Shown here in pieces: positions 22,301-32,472 of a DNA stretch of 64,000 nucleotides. The stretch is from Tubulanus polymorphus (Eukaryota > Nemertea > Palaeonemertea > Tubulaniformes > Tubulanidae), in the NCBI RefSeq assembly GCF_964204645.1, contig NC_134029.1:529501-593500 (forward strand). The letters run 5' to 3'. Made by a program: the position numbers and the translations under genes. Each line of letters starts with the position of its first letter. Position 1 is the first letter of the stretch. The notes under the pieces are model-generated. The model was not told the origin of the DNA. It saw only the letters and a list, made by a program, of their open reading frames with translations, and ran no database searches.

Positions 22301-24174
22301 GCAAGAGTCAAGAATTGTGAACCTAATATTGATAAATTTGCCAATATTTATCAAAGACTTGCCTTCGATTGAATTAACACAAGCAAACTGTCAGACTAAA
22401 ACTAAGACTAATTAACGATGTTTACATTTTTTAGGTTTAACTGAACAACTGTTTAATTCAGCACATTTTTCTATTTTTGTTTGAACGGCTGAGATGTCAA
22501 TTTCTAGTTCAGAAAATTTTATCAAAGTATCAATTTTTTTCTTCATAGCTTCACAGCTGTTTAATTCGGCATATTTCCCCTCGAATCGTTTCTACATTTT
22601 TGTTTGAATTGCTTAGACGTAAATGTTAAAAAGAAAAGTTGAACATCTTTCCAATGTTTATTTGTTTCTATTTTCAGAACGCGTCTCTGGCCGGGGCTCC
22701 GTTAACTATCAACGTACAGCGAGAAGAAGTTATCGATTTTTCCAAACCATTTAAAACAATCGGAATCAGCATCCTTATCAAACGACCGCAAGACAACGTA
22801 TCATACTTTCAATTCATGCTTCCGTTATCCGTCAACGTTTGGATGTTGATAATCATAGCGTTAGCGTTCGTCAGCGTTATAATGGTTGTCATAGATACGA
22901 TTTATCCGGCTACTGATGGCTCCGTCAGGTTCAATATTAAAGAAAGTTTATGGTTCAATTACGGCGCTTTGGTTCAAGCCGGAACTGAGAATCTACCGCG
23001 AACTATTTCAGGGCGGATGCTGGCGAGCACGTGGTGGTTTTTCTCGCTGATCATTATATCGTCTTATACGGCGAATCTTGCGGCTTTCTTAACCGTGAGT
23101 AAATTCAACACTCCGATCAGTTCTGTAGCCGACCTAGCCGCGCAGACCGAAGTTAAATACGGCACCGTTTGGAACAGTCAAGTTATGTCGTTTTTTGAGA
23201 ACAGTAAAATTGAACATTTCAAACGCATGTGGGCCTACATGTCGACAACGAACCCTCAATCGATGGCGATGACGTCACAGGAAGCGTTCGAGAAAGTGGC
23301 GAACTCTAGCGGCGATTACGCGTTTCTCTGGGATTCCCCAGTCGTGAAATATAAAACCACCCAAGACTGTAGAATGATAGAAGTAGGTCACGCGTTCGAT
23401 TCGAAAGGCTACGGTATAGGGGTACCTCCTGGTGCCCCCTATCGGGATTCGTTAACGATGGCTATACTGCATCTCAACGAGAAGGGAGTTCTTCAAAGAC
23501 TCGATGAGAAGTAAGCACAATGCCTTAGAATTTCGTAGACTTCCGTTATGCAAATTAGCTAATTTGAATATTTGATTGACAGGTGGTGGCGTGATACGAA
23601 ATGTGCAGATGAGAATAACAAGTCGGCGACAACTCAACACACAGCTTTATCGTTGAATATGGTGGCTGGAGTTTTCTTCTTTTTACTCGGAGGAACTGCT
23701 TTATCCGTAGCCGTAGGAGTTATGGAATGGCTAATGAACCGTAGGCGAAAGGTATGAATCGCTCTTCTCCTCTTCCTTCCATCTCCCTATTAGACGGGAG
23801 TGGATTATAGTATATCTCATACGATAATGCTTGATGTACTTTGCACAGAGTGATGGTCGTTTCTTGTAACGAATACGAATATTTATTACACTCCAACCAT
23901 TCCCATGGTATATGGAGGAAAAACAGTATTTACAATTATTTACATAAACAGTAGATAACGTTATCAATGCATAAGCGCCTTCTGGCGGTCAAAGTCTGAA
24001 TCAGAATACTCGTTGAACCCGATTGTTGTATATTTTCAGCGCAATGATCCGAAAAATGAGATGAAGAGAATGAGTAGCACAACAAACCACGAAGAACCAG
24101 TTCTTCTTCGCGACCCGTTTACTGCCATTAAAAACCACGCAACGCTGAACGATAATAAAAATGTTCATATCTAA
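19302..24174 (+). CDS. iGluR-2: AMPA/kainate-type ionotropic glutamate receptor subunit (12 coding exons, 840 aa)
   Basis: Exons: 19302-19386, 19627-19779, 20003-20251, 20448-20626, 20982-21035, 21324-21551, 21628-21732, 21816-21944, 22024-22227, 22678-23510, 23583-23751, 24040-24174. Phases are consistent throughout. Domains: signal peptide (MAFCVRVIVLVGVILLCC), amino-terminal domain, S1 (GYSIDLLNEIAKLL, SGEWNGIVGELLKG), APLTINVQREEVIDF with ligand Arg about 477, M1, pore GALVQAG with Gln at the Q/R site (about 562), M3 SSYTANLAAFLTV identical to the vertebrate consensus, S2, KWW plus Cys, M4, and a basic cytoplasmic tail ending NKNVHI. The pocket has Val (about 631) and Asp (about 681, FLWDS), as in GluN1, instead of the AMPA Thr and Glu; this suggests glycine or another amino acid as agonist (inference). 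It is the tandem paralogue of iGluR-1 but keeps the S2 region in one exon that iGluR-1 splits in two. Confidence 0.92.
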
Positions 24175-24309
24175 AAACACCGAACTCTTCGGCATCACCG
24201 TGTTACACTGTGTCGCCATCTCTCGGTAGAATTTAACATTTTATGCATATTAATTCGTCATTGATTTTGTTTTTTCTTTTTATATTTTGTGCTATTTTAA
24301 TAGTCGATG

Positions 24310-24315
24310 AATAAA
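24310..24315 (+). terminator. Polyadenylation signal of iGluR-2
   Basis: AATAAA about 135 bp after the TAA stop at 24172-24174. Confidence 0.6.
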
Positions 24316-25179
24316 TTCTTGTTTGTTTTAAAGAAAAAGAAGCAAATTGTTTAGTCGCCGTAATCGATCTTTAGATTCACTACAGTTTGGAAGACACTTG
24401 AAAATAGAATAAGAAAAATATAGAAAAAAATAATAATAAAACAAATAAGAAATTTATAGAATAAACGAATATTGAAATATTTCACTGATCTCGACCGATA
24501 TTTGTATTCACTGATTTTATCTCATTATTAAAATGATTAGGCACGAATTGCTGTTATATTGATTGACAGATAGCGGTTATTAAAGTCAAGTGGCAATAGA
24601 CACAAATATTAAGATATATATCAGTTCTATATCTAACTCATTCGTAAACGTATAATTTTGTTCTCGCTAGGAATATATCATCGATTTCACAAACAGTAAG
24701 ATAAGATTTAGAACCAATTTCTACTTAAGAGAATTGTAAGTATCTAATTCCGATGAAAATAATTTCCAAATAAAATAAATCGATTGATAGGTGTTTTATT
24801 TGAATTTGAATTGATATGCCGATCGTAGATAATTTCCCGATCATGGACGATTACATCATTGTGTCAGATCACACACAATCCAGCATGAGGCAAAATGCTC
24901 GCAACATTTTTTGCCAAAAAGTAATTCCTTGATCGATTTAAAATAAACTGAATTAATGAAGTGAGAATGAAAATAGATTTTGCTAGAGTTTGTATGAAAT
25001 CTTGTTCGTTTTACCATGGACTGCTAAAACGTTTTAGAGTCCATGGTTCTTCAGCCATTCTGATAACTAACCGCCAGTCTCAAACATTTCAAGACAACTC
25101 GTTGAATCAATGTCACGACTGTTAAACATGATGCAGGTTGGTTTCAAACAGTGACTAATGACGTGTGCGTTATTTTTAG
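24316..25179. other. Intergenic, no gene seen
   Basis: AT-rich, with stops in all frames. A short inverted repeat (CCATGGACTGCTAAAACG / CGTTTTAGAGTCCATGG, 25015-25045) is visible. The region ends with an acceptor-like TTATTTTTAG immediately before the ATG at 25180. Confidence 0.4.
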
Positions 25180-25842
25180 ATGCAGTCATCCAGGTCAAAC
25201 GATCCTTATTCGTCGGTATCGAAAGTCAATCAACGAATACAACGAAACTTCGAACGAACGCAGCAATTACTCGAAACAAAACGACTCGAACGTGAACATA
25301 AACTAGCCAGACAACGAGAGATGTTCATTACTAAATACACGTGTCCTTTTCCTAATAGCGATCTGTGTAAATGTCCTATACACAACATTCCGAAAAGAAG
25401 AACGTATTCAAATCGATCCGTCGATGAACTCTCATCTGCCCGGAAGTTGGCGTATAAACTTCCGGTTGTGAATGGTATCAAAATGGCCGATGTTGACAGA
25501 AAATTTGAAAGCGGTCAAAACCGCAGCAGCAGCAGCATCAGCAGCAGCGAGAGGCTGAAAACACTGGACTTGCACGAGTCAAATTCATCCCTGCGTGATC
25601 TCAATGAGGGTTCTCAGAAACCGTCTACTGGTACCTCGACTGTCGTTAATATTCTGGGTCCATGTAGGCGGCGCTCTAGTAGCATGTACGTTCCTCATAT
25701 GTTTATCATGGAAGAAGAAAATGAAGATTTCTCCGATATTAAGAATGAAAAGATGGACATAGAAATTTATAACAAAACGAAGCCACGAAGAAGAAGATAT
25801 TCATTCGACGTAACGACAAGGCCTTTCAACAGTGAAATATAA
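25180..25842 (+). CDS. Basic, Ser/Arg-rich protein of unknown family (220 aa)
   Basis: I do not recognise this protein. The N-terminal third is helical and charged, with likely coiled coil around residues 15-50 (ERTQQLLETKRLEREHKLAR), then a Cys-containing stretch (KYTCPFPNSDLCKCPIH). A Ser run (residues about 115-127) is encoded by AGC repeats. The C terminus is basic (KPRRRRYSFDVTTRPF), with RRxS-type sites that could be kinase targets. An acceptor-like TTTTTAG sits directly before the ATG, so this may be the last exon of a longer gene or follow a 5' UTR intron. AATAAA lies at 26116-26121. No signal peptide or membrane segment; probably intracellular. Confidence 0.6.
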   Translation: MQSSRSNDPYSSVSKVNQRIQRNFERTQQLLETKRLEREHKLARQREMFITKYTCPFPNSDLCKCPIHNIPKRRTYSNRSVDELSSARKLAYKLPVVNGIKMADVDRKFESGQNRSSSSISSSERLKTLDLHESNSSLRDLNEGSQKPSTGTSTVVNILGPCRRRSSSMYVPHMFIMEEENEDFSDIKNEKMDIEIYNKTKPRRRRYSFDVTTRPFNSEI

Positions 25843-26386
25843 CAATTCAAGAAAAAACATAGAATTTATTGGAATTATCGGATTGATTTGAGAATCTGGT
25901 ATTCTGTAGTTAAAAAGATGATACAAATATATCTAAACCAATATCATGACCCACTAGGTTTTTTGGAAAACGAACTTTGTGTTATATTTTCAGTTTTTAT
26001 GTTTGATTCAGTAGATTTTATAATATATATTTCATCATGGGTTGAATACTTTGTATTCACAATTCTGAACTTCAATTCAGTTATATTCTATACAATATGC
26101 GTTTCAGAAAATCTGAATAAATTGTGTAATATGAGAAAATGTATCTTTGCTTTGTTCAAACAATGAATTTCGAGTAAAATTCGACTTCATTTAATGTATC
26201 CGTGAGTGCAATAGTTTTACCAACTAAAAGCAGTCAGTGCAAACAACATTGGTCGATTCTATATGTTGATTAGTTTAACAAACTCTCTGATGAATGCTGA
26301 ATAGCTGTCGCTATTAAGATGTCATTCATTACTAACCGTGTAGATATCGTTTGCCAGAATGTGACGAAACACTGATTGAATCAAAC

Positions 26387-27340
26387 ATGAATTCTACCAC
26401 TGAGAAACCCGCTCTCTACTTTAACTCTTCTGGTCTGATGTCACTGAATGAGAGATCTGTTGTCCACCGTACTGTGTTACTGGTCATTTTGACGACCCTG
26501 TTCTTGTTAGGAGCCTTCGGAAATTCAGCTACTTTCCTGATAATGATAAGTCGTAGATTCCGCAGTTTATCTTACGCTAACTATCTGATCGCTTTGTCAG
26601 TCAGTGATTTTGTGCTTTGTCTCAATTATTCATTTATACCTTTTTTACAGTTTGTTTTCTTGCATCTAAAAACCGGTCGTATTGTGATAAATTCACTTTT
26701 AAGTTGTCAAATCTACGAATTTGTCGTCGTTTCGATGAGTGGTTGTAGTTCGTGGTTAATAGTAGCGATAACTCTAGAACGTGTGGCAGTTGTTCTCTTC
26801 CCGTTCACATCTCGTTTGATATGTACACCGAGATTCACCCGGTTGGTCATTATGTTTATCTTCATAATCAACGCACTAGCATTAGGTGTTTACCAAGGAC
26901 AAGCAGTTAAATTTTCAGAAAAGTTTTCCGGATGTTACTACGAGATATTTGACCAATCGATATACTGGACAGTCTACGCTGTCTTTGCTTTACTTCTTCC
27001 TTTGACTTTTATTCTAACATCAAATTCTGTTATAGTTTTTCAGTTATCTAGAAGTTCGAAAATAGTTTCGTCCGATCAGAAAACTACAAAATCAAAACGT
27101 ACAACAAAAATGCTTGTAACAGTTTCACTCGCGTTTGCGATATTCTCAATTCCAAACTGTATGTTTGTATTCGTACCAATTCCCGCGCATCAAAAAGAGG
27201 TTGTATTAGACATTTTGAGTCAAATCGTAATGTGTAACAACTCAATTAATTTTTACATATATCTTTTACTGGGACGAGAAATTCGTGAATATTTTTGCAT
27301 GAAAATCTGCTGTAGAAATTCTCTTCCAGGACATGGCTGA
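26387..27340 (+). CDS. GPCR-e: class A GPCR, same family as the nested receptors
   Basis: Intronless receptor of 317 aa. The frame is open from 26351, but the start MNSTTEKPALYF at 26387 matches the paralogues in sequence and total length. Motifs: GNSATFLIMISRRFRSLSYA, LSVSDF, LSCQIYEF (TM3 Cys), ITLERVAVVLFP (DRY replaced by ERV), GCYYEIFDQ (ECL2 Cys), SKRTTKMLVTVSLAF (TM6 entry), NFYIYLLLGREIREYF (TM7/helix 8). It lies outside the iGluR genes and on the opposite strand to GPCR-a to -d. Its extracellular half has diverged and its C terminus ends SLPGHG. Putative peptide-type receptor; ligand unknown. Confidence 0.85.
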   Translation: MNSTTEKPALYFNSSGLMSLNERSVVHRTVLLVILTTLFLLGAFGNSATFLIMISRRFRSLSYANYLIALSVSDFVLCLNYSFIPFLQFVFLHLKTGRIVINSLLSCQIYEFVVVSMSGCSSWLIVAITLERVAVVLFPFTSRLICTPRFTRLVIMFIFIINALALGVYQGQAVKFSEKFSGCYYEIFDQSIYWTVYAVFALLLPLTFILTSNSVIVFQLSRSSKIVSSDQKTTKSKRTTKMLVTVSLAFAIFSIPNCMFVFVPIPAHQKEVVLDILSQIVMCNNSINFYIYLLLGREIREYFCMKICCRNSLPGHG

Positions 27341-27413
27341 TGGAAGCGTTACATTTTTACACGTGATGGTGTAGCTGTTATACTAATTCTTTAACTCATA
27401 AGACTTCATAACT

Positions 27414-28163
27414 ATCTGATCGCTTTATCAGTGCATTGCAAATTATCAGACCTGGCTGCACAAGTTTTAGTTTAATGCCTGTTTTACAGTTTATTTCGTT
27501 ATAGATGATCCAATATACCTGATGGATTCACTCATAAGTTGCCAAATCTATGAATTTACATTGGGATGCGTATCGTCAAATGGTTCGTGGTTAATAGTAG
27601 CGATATCTCTAGAACGTGCGGCAGTTGTTCTCTTCCCGTTCACATCTCGTTTGATATGTACGCCGAAATTCGCTCGATTCACCATTGTAATCATTTTTGT
27701 AATGAATGCACTTGTAATAGGCATTCACCAAGCCGATATAATGGAGTTTTCTGATAGTTTTGGATGTTACTATGAAATGTTTAGTCAATTCGTACTTTTT
27801 GCCAAATATGTTGGCCATGTTTTTCTCATGCCTTTAACTGTAATTTTTACAACAAATTCTATGATAACTATTCAGATATTCAAAGGTTCAGAAATAGTTT
27901 CGTCCGATCAGAAAAGTACAAAAGCAAAACGTACAACAATAATGCTTGTAACAGTTTCACTCGCATTTGCAATGTTTACACTACCATCCACTATTTCTTC
28001 ATTTCGACCAGTGACCGCGAAACAGAGGGAATATCTTTTCGATATATTGAGTCAAATTTTATTGTGTAATTATGTTGTCAATTTTTACATTTATCTTTTA
28101 CTGGGACGAGAAATTCGTGAATATTTCTGCATGAAAATCTGTTTTAGAAATTCAATTATCTGA
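27414..28163 (+). pseudogene. GPCR-f: 5'-degenerate GPCR copy
   Basis: An intact frame covers TM3 to the tail (27522-28163, 213 aa: ISCQIYEF, ERAAVVLFP, GCYYEMFSQ, TMLVTVSLAF-like TM6, NFYIYLLLGREIREYF). Upstream, a recognisable TM2 piece (AACTATCTGATCGCTTTATC at about 27411) is followed by frame-breaking changes and stops, and TM1 is missing. A seven-helix protein cannot be made from it. The long conserved frame suggests the damage is recent. A truncated five-helix product from the internal Met at 27522 is possible but unlikely to signal. Confidence 0.75.
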
Positions 28164-28427
28164 CAATTGATTTCAATTTTGATTCTACAGTGAATTAGAC
28201 GAAACTTCAAAGAATATACATTTAACTAAGTTCACTTAATGAACACGGACAATGTCCAACTCCCTTTACTTGATGACCACCAGCGACCATTACAAGCCGA
28301 ATCAGAAAATAACAATAACTCCAGACGAAATATAGAATTTCAGACGGCATCTGTATGTAATATGGGCATTACGAGAGGTCCATATGATAATTAGTTTACA
28401 GGTGTCGGATCCGTCTGTCAATTGACT

Positions 28428-28912
28428 TGATGCTGGATAGAGGATGTACAATGGGGGTCCCGGGTTCGAACCCAGTAATTACTGATACTGATTCAGAGTG
28501 GTCCTGATGCTGAATAGAGGATGTACAGGGGTGTCCCGGGTTCGAGAACCAGTAATTACTGATGCTGATTCAGAGTGGTACTGATGCTGGATAGAGGATG
28601 TACAGGGGTGTCGCGGGTTCGAACCCAGTAATTACTGACACTGATTCAGAGCAGTCCTGATGCTGAATAGAGGATGTACAGGGGTGTCCCGGGTTCGAAC
28701 CCAGTTATTACTGATACTATTCAGAGCAGTCCTGATGCTGAATAGAGGATGTACATGGGGTGTCCCGGGTTCGAACTCAGTAATTACTGATACTGATTCA
28801 GAGTGGTACTGATGCTGAATGGAGGATAAACAAGGGTGTCCCGGGTTCGAACTCAATAATTACTGATACTGATTCTGAATGGTCATGATGCTGAATAGAA
28901 GATATACAGAGT
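28428..28912 (+). repeat. ~76 bp tandem repeat (about 6.3 copies) with a B-box-like motif in each unit
   Basis: Units begin GATGCTGRATAGAGGATGTAC, contain GGGTGTCCCGGGTTCGAACC and end CAGTAATTACTGATACTGATTCAGAG. The GGTTCGAACCC core matches the Pol III B-box consensus, so the unit may derive from a tRNA-like element. AGTAATTACT is a small palindrome in every unit. It lies between GPCR-f and the GPCR-g fragment. Confidence 0.85.
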
Positions 28913-29308
28913 TATCGATTTATTGATTAAATTGTCGCATCTGTGCACCAGTTATAACAATGCAATTTTACAACCAGATTATTCAAAGTTATTTGTGTGC
29001 AGAATATGTCAATGTATATGTAACGCAGTTGAATTTCACTTTGCGTTCAACAATGAATAATTTCATATCTTACAAATGATGAACATATGTCATATATAAG
29101 ACTTCATTAGTATCTGTGAGGTTTTCTTTCACGTGTTTAAATTTACCAACCATATGAGCAAAAGATATAGTCAACGCAAACTGTCAGAAACCTGGATCAC
29201 TGGTCAATTATGTTGTTGAATAGATACAAACTCTATGATGTGAGACTTCATTACTTACCGTGTATATATCATTTGCCAGTATGCGACAAAACATTGATTG
29301 AACTAAAC

Positions 29309-29440
29309 ATGAATTCTACTCAGATGCAGATTACCACTCTCTACTTTAACTATACCGGTCTGATGTCATTGAATGAAAGATCTGTTGTCTACCGCACTGC
29401 GTTACTGGTCATTCTGTCTATCTTTTTCCTGTTAGGAAGG
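29309..29440 (+). pseudogene. GPCR-g: 5' fragment of a GPCR, cut off inside TM1
   Basis: Encodes the family N terminus (MNSTQMQITTLYF, LMSLNERSVVYRTALL) up to FLLG in TM1. There, paralogues continue GAFGNSATF, but this copy switches to unrelated sequence (GAAGGTCAAGACTATGAACG). The breakpoint falls where the GPCR code itself looks like a splice acceptor (CTATCTTTTTCCTGTTAG). Confidence 0.75.
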
Positions 29441-29596
29441 TCAAGACTATGAACGGAACTACGCTTCCTCCTCAGCTGATCTCGTTTCACACCCAAGTCA
29501 TAGAAGATATTCAATAGACCCGAATCGACTACACCACAGGAATTGAGAGAGTTAGCCCTGACAAATAATGACTAAAAACTAGAAAAATCACCACAA

Positions 29597-29602
29597 TTTA
29601 TT
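29597..29602 (-). terminator. Polyadenylation signal of the minus-strand secreted-protein gene
   Basis: AATAAA on the minus strand (TTTATT on the plus strand), about 45 bp after the predicted TAA at 29647-29649. Confidence 0.5.
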
Positions 29603-29646
29603 TTGATCAATATGATTAATTTTATTGATCACGTGATCTTCACAAT

Positions 29647-31598
29647 TTAGAACATTGGATGGTCTGTTCCCGTAACACAAGCACCTGTAAAATAGAAACA
29701 AATGAATCTGTAATCGAAAATACAATAGAAATTTATTAGACACCGAATATTGTTTAGTTACTGGCTGTACCTTCAGCTGTGCCCGTAAATCCACTAATAG
29801 CAGCCATTTTTAATTTTATAATTCGTTTATTCGTATCGAATATTACACGGAAATGTCCCATTCTGCTCATTATACCGTATTGACCAGTACTTAATCCATC
29901 TATCATCATTACTGGTGAATAAGGGCGTTCCCTGAATATTTCTCTCGGTTCAGCTGTTTCTATTAAATCAGACAGTGATATCCTCGATAAATGTCTCTGA
30001 TTCTAAAAATAAATACATATGCAATACTTAACCGAACGTGAATAAAGAGGGGCGGAGGAGAGGGGAGGGATGGAGGAGATGGGTGGCGCGGAGGAGAGGG
30101 ATGGAGGAGAGGGATGGATGAGAGGGGAGGAGGAGAGGGGAGGGATGGAGGAGATGGGCGGCGCGGAGGAGAGGGATGGAGGAGAGGGATGGATGAGAGG
30201 GGAGGAGGAGAGGGGAGGGGAAGGGCGGAGGAGAGGGGAGAGAGAGGGGCGGAGGAGAGGGGAGGGATGGAGGAGATGGGTGGCGCGGAGGAGAGGGATG
30301 GAGGAGAGGGATGGATGAGAGGGGAGGAGGAGAGGGGAGGGATGGAGGAGATGGGCGGCGCGGAGGAGAGGGATGGAGGAGAGGGATGGATGAGAGGGGA
30401 GGAGGAGAGGGGAGGGGAAGCGCGGAGGAGAGGGATGGAGGAGAGGGGAGAGAGAGGGATGGATGAGAGGGGAGGAGGAGAGGGGAGGGATGGAGGAGAT
30501 GGGCGGCGCGGAGGAGAGGGATGGAGGAGAGGGATGGAGGAGAGGGGAGGAGGAGAGGGGAGGGGAAGGGCGGAGGAGAGGGATGGAGGAGAGGGGAGAG
30601 AGAGGGATGGATGAGAGGGGAGGAGGAGAGGGGAGGGATGGAGGAGATGGGCGGCGCGGAGGAGAGGGATGGAGGGGAGGGATGGAGGAGATGGATGGCG
30701 CGGAGGAGAGGGATGGAGGAGAGGGATGGATGAGAGGGGAGGAGGAGAGGGGAGGGGAAGGGCGGAGGAGAGGGGAGAGAGAGGGGTGGAGGAGAGGGGA
30801 GGGGAGAAGGGTGGAGGAGAGGGGAGGAGGAGAGGGGAGGAGGAGAGGGGAGGGGAAGGGCGGAGGAGAGGGGAGGGGAGAAGGGCGGAGGAGAGGGGAG
30901 AGAGAGGGGTGGAGGAGAGGGGAGGGGAGAAGGGCGGAGGGGAGGGGAGGGGGTTGAGGCGGCGTAGATATTTATAGCTTTACTTACGAATTTAACTTCG
31001 CCATCGTTGTGAATGATATAATACCAAGCATGGCGAATACCATCGTAGGATGATGGTGGATATACTACTATATAAACTGCATCAACTTGAGGATTTCCCG
31101 TTTCTGAGTTTATATTAAAGCGACCAAAAATAGTCACCTGCCATCTCAATCCGGGTACGCTTTCACCTCGTAAATCATAGAAATAAGTGAAGTCGGTATC
31201 ATTAGATGTGTATAGTATCTGTTTGCCAGATCCGGTTGCACTTTTCACTGAACAGTAACTGTATGGAGCTGTAAATATAATTAAACCACACTGTTATATA
31301 GAAATAAATCTCTCCCAATCCTCTCAACCTTTCCTCATTCCCTCCCTCCTCTCCTCTCCCCCTCTTCACTCTCCTCTCCTCCTGACATATACATGATAAA
31401 AGTTGAACTACTTACTGTTAGCAGGAACCTCCAACTCATACGTCTGCGATGAAGAATGGATCATTAGGAATACGGTCAATAATACTAACAAGCATCTCCT
31501 ATTGTAATATTAGAATAATAATAATAATAATCATGTTCAATTTGAAATGTTATCATTATTTAATCTATATCCATCACTTACCCGACAAGGAACGACAT
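29647..31598 (-). CDS. Secreted protein of unknown family (5 exons, 216 aa)
   Basis: Exons in transcript order: 31598-31582, 31498-31416, 31268-30988, 30002-29771, 29684-29647. Every junction is GT-AG and in phase. The start region gives a clean signal peptide (MSFLVGRCLLVLLTVFLMIH) split by the first intron, which supports the model. The mature protein has only two cysteines (one near the N terminus in PYSYCSVK, one near the C terminus in GACVTG), a Tyr/Trp-rich central part (FTYFYDLRGESVPGLRWQ, GIRHAWYYIIHNDGEVKF) and no membrane segment. I do not recognise the fold. Intron 3 holds the large polypyrimidine minisatellite. The last splice is less certain, because exon 4 could read on to a TAA five codons later. 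Confidence 0.6.
30046..30955. repeat. ~900 bp polypurine minisatellite (GGGAGGAGAGGG-type) inside an intron
   Basis: Almost uninterrupted purines on the plus strand, built from nested repeats such as GGGATGGAGGAGATGGGCGG and GAGAGGGGAGGAGGAGAGGG. The minus strand, which is the transcribed sense of the host gene, is the matching C/T-rich tract. Long open frames on both strands are by-products of the composition. Confidence 0.95.
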
Positions 31599-31782
31599 GT
31601 TTGTAATCTCGATCTACAATCATTTGAATTGTCTGAAAGTTATTTACTTATTTATACATTCATGAATTCAATGCTTCCAGCTGTTACCCGAGAGAGTGTT
31701 GTCATCATTGACGCGATATAATATTGTTTATTTACTGTAAATAATTATTGCATCCTGATTAACGAATAATAACAGTATGACA

Positions 31783-31826
<44 letters not shown>

Positions 31827-31829
31827 TGT
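31783..31829. repeat. CTG trinucleotide repeat
   Basis: About 13 CTG units followed by interrupted TTGCTG, in non-coding sequence upstream of the minus-strand secreted-protein gene. Confidence 0.9.
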
Positions 31830-31863
31830 TAATAGTAACAGGTTTGATCATCGATGAACATTG

Positions 31864-32119
31864 TTATATCACGTGATACATGACATTAAGGACAATTTCG
31901 ATACAAAACGGTGAAAACTGTTCTCGTTCTTAGAAATTCCAAAGAATAAAGTGTTTTCCTAGCAATTTAATTGAAATTCTTAATATACAAACTGTTAGAC
32001 ACAGGATATAAATATTGACTCGCCCTTACCACCCGTCGGCTAGGGATCAGTTATTGGTCGCCGATCTTACTGTCAACCTGCAGCCGTATTCATTAAACCT
32101 TACTAACTATAGTTTCTTA
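31864..32119. repeat. Left copy of a ~260 bp direct repeat flanking the LINE region
   Basis: Runs from TTATATCACGTGATACATGA to CTAACTATAGTTTCTT and matches 35217-35486 almost base for base. The right copy has a short insertion near its middle (GATCGCTGTGTCCTATAGAT). Confidence 0.9.
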
Positions 32120-32472
32120 TGTGGGGGAGGGGGGGGGGGGGGTTGAGGCGGCTATTGCAACAACGGATCAGCGGGATCGATTCGATCTGTGAAATAATTA
32201 TTAACAGTAAATAAACAATAAGATCAAGCATCAATAGTTGCGCTGATACCGGTGACAACAGCTGCAATTCGACCAATACATATCATATGGTTTATGTTTG
32301 GATCCCGGGTTCGAGCACAACATCACAGCGGTATTAGTTCCCAGAAAATATTCCTCAAATTATTTAAAAAATTCGAAATAGCACCAAAAACGGTACCGTA
32401 ACTATAGCCCCAATGCTAAGGGGGGGTCCCCAACTCTAACCCTAAAGGCTGGCTTATGTCGACAAGCAACGC

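Noticed and set aside
27609-27818. Antisense open frame over GPCR-f (and the similar one at 9344-9553)
   Set aside because: Both are mirror frames of the same conserved GPCR segment; the GPCR strand explains them.
28428-28912. CRISPR-like array
   Set aside because: The units are whole tandem copies without variable spacers, in an animal genome.
30070-30977. Several plus-strand Glu/Gly/Arg-rich open frames
   Set aside because: Pure by-product of the purine repeat; all overlapping frames are open together.
30028-31248. 406-codon minus-strand open frame (Pro/Ser/Leu-rich)
   Set aside because: Its first 87 codons are a real exon, but the rest is intron: a clear donor (GTAAGT) lies at 30987 and the remainder is the minisatellite, which is stop-free by composition.
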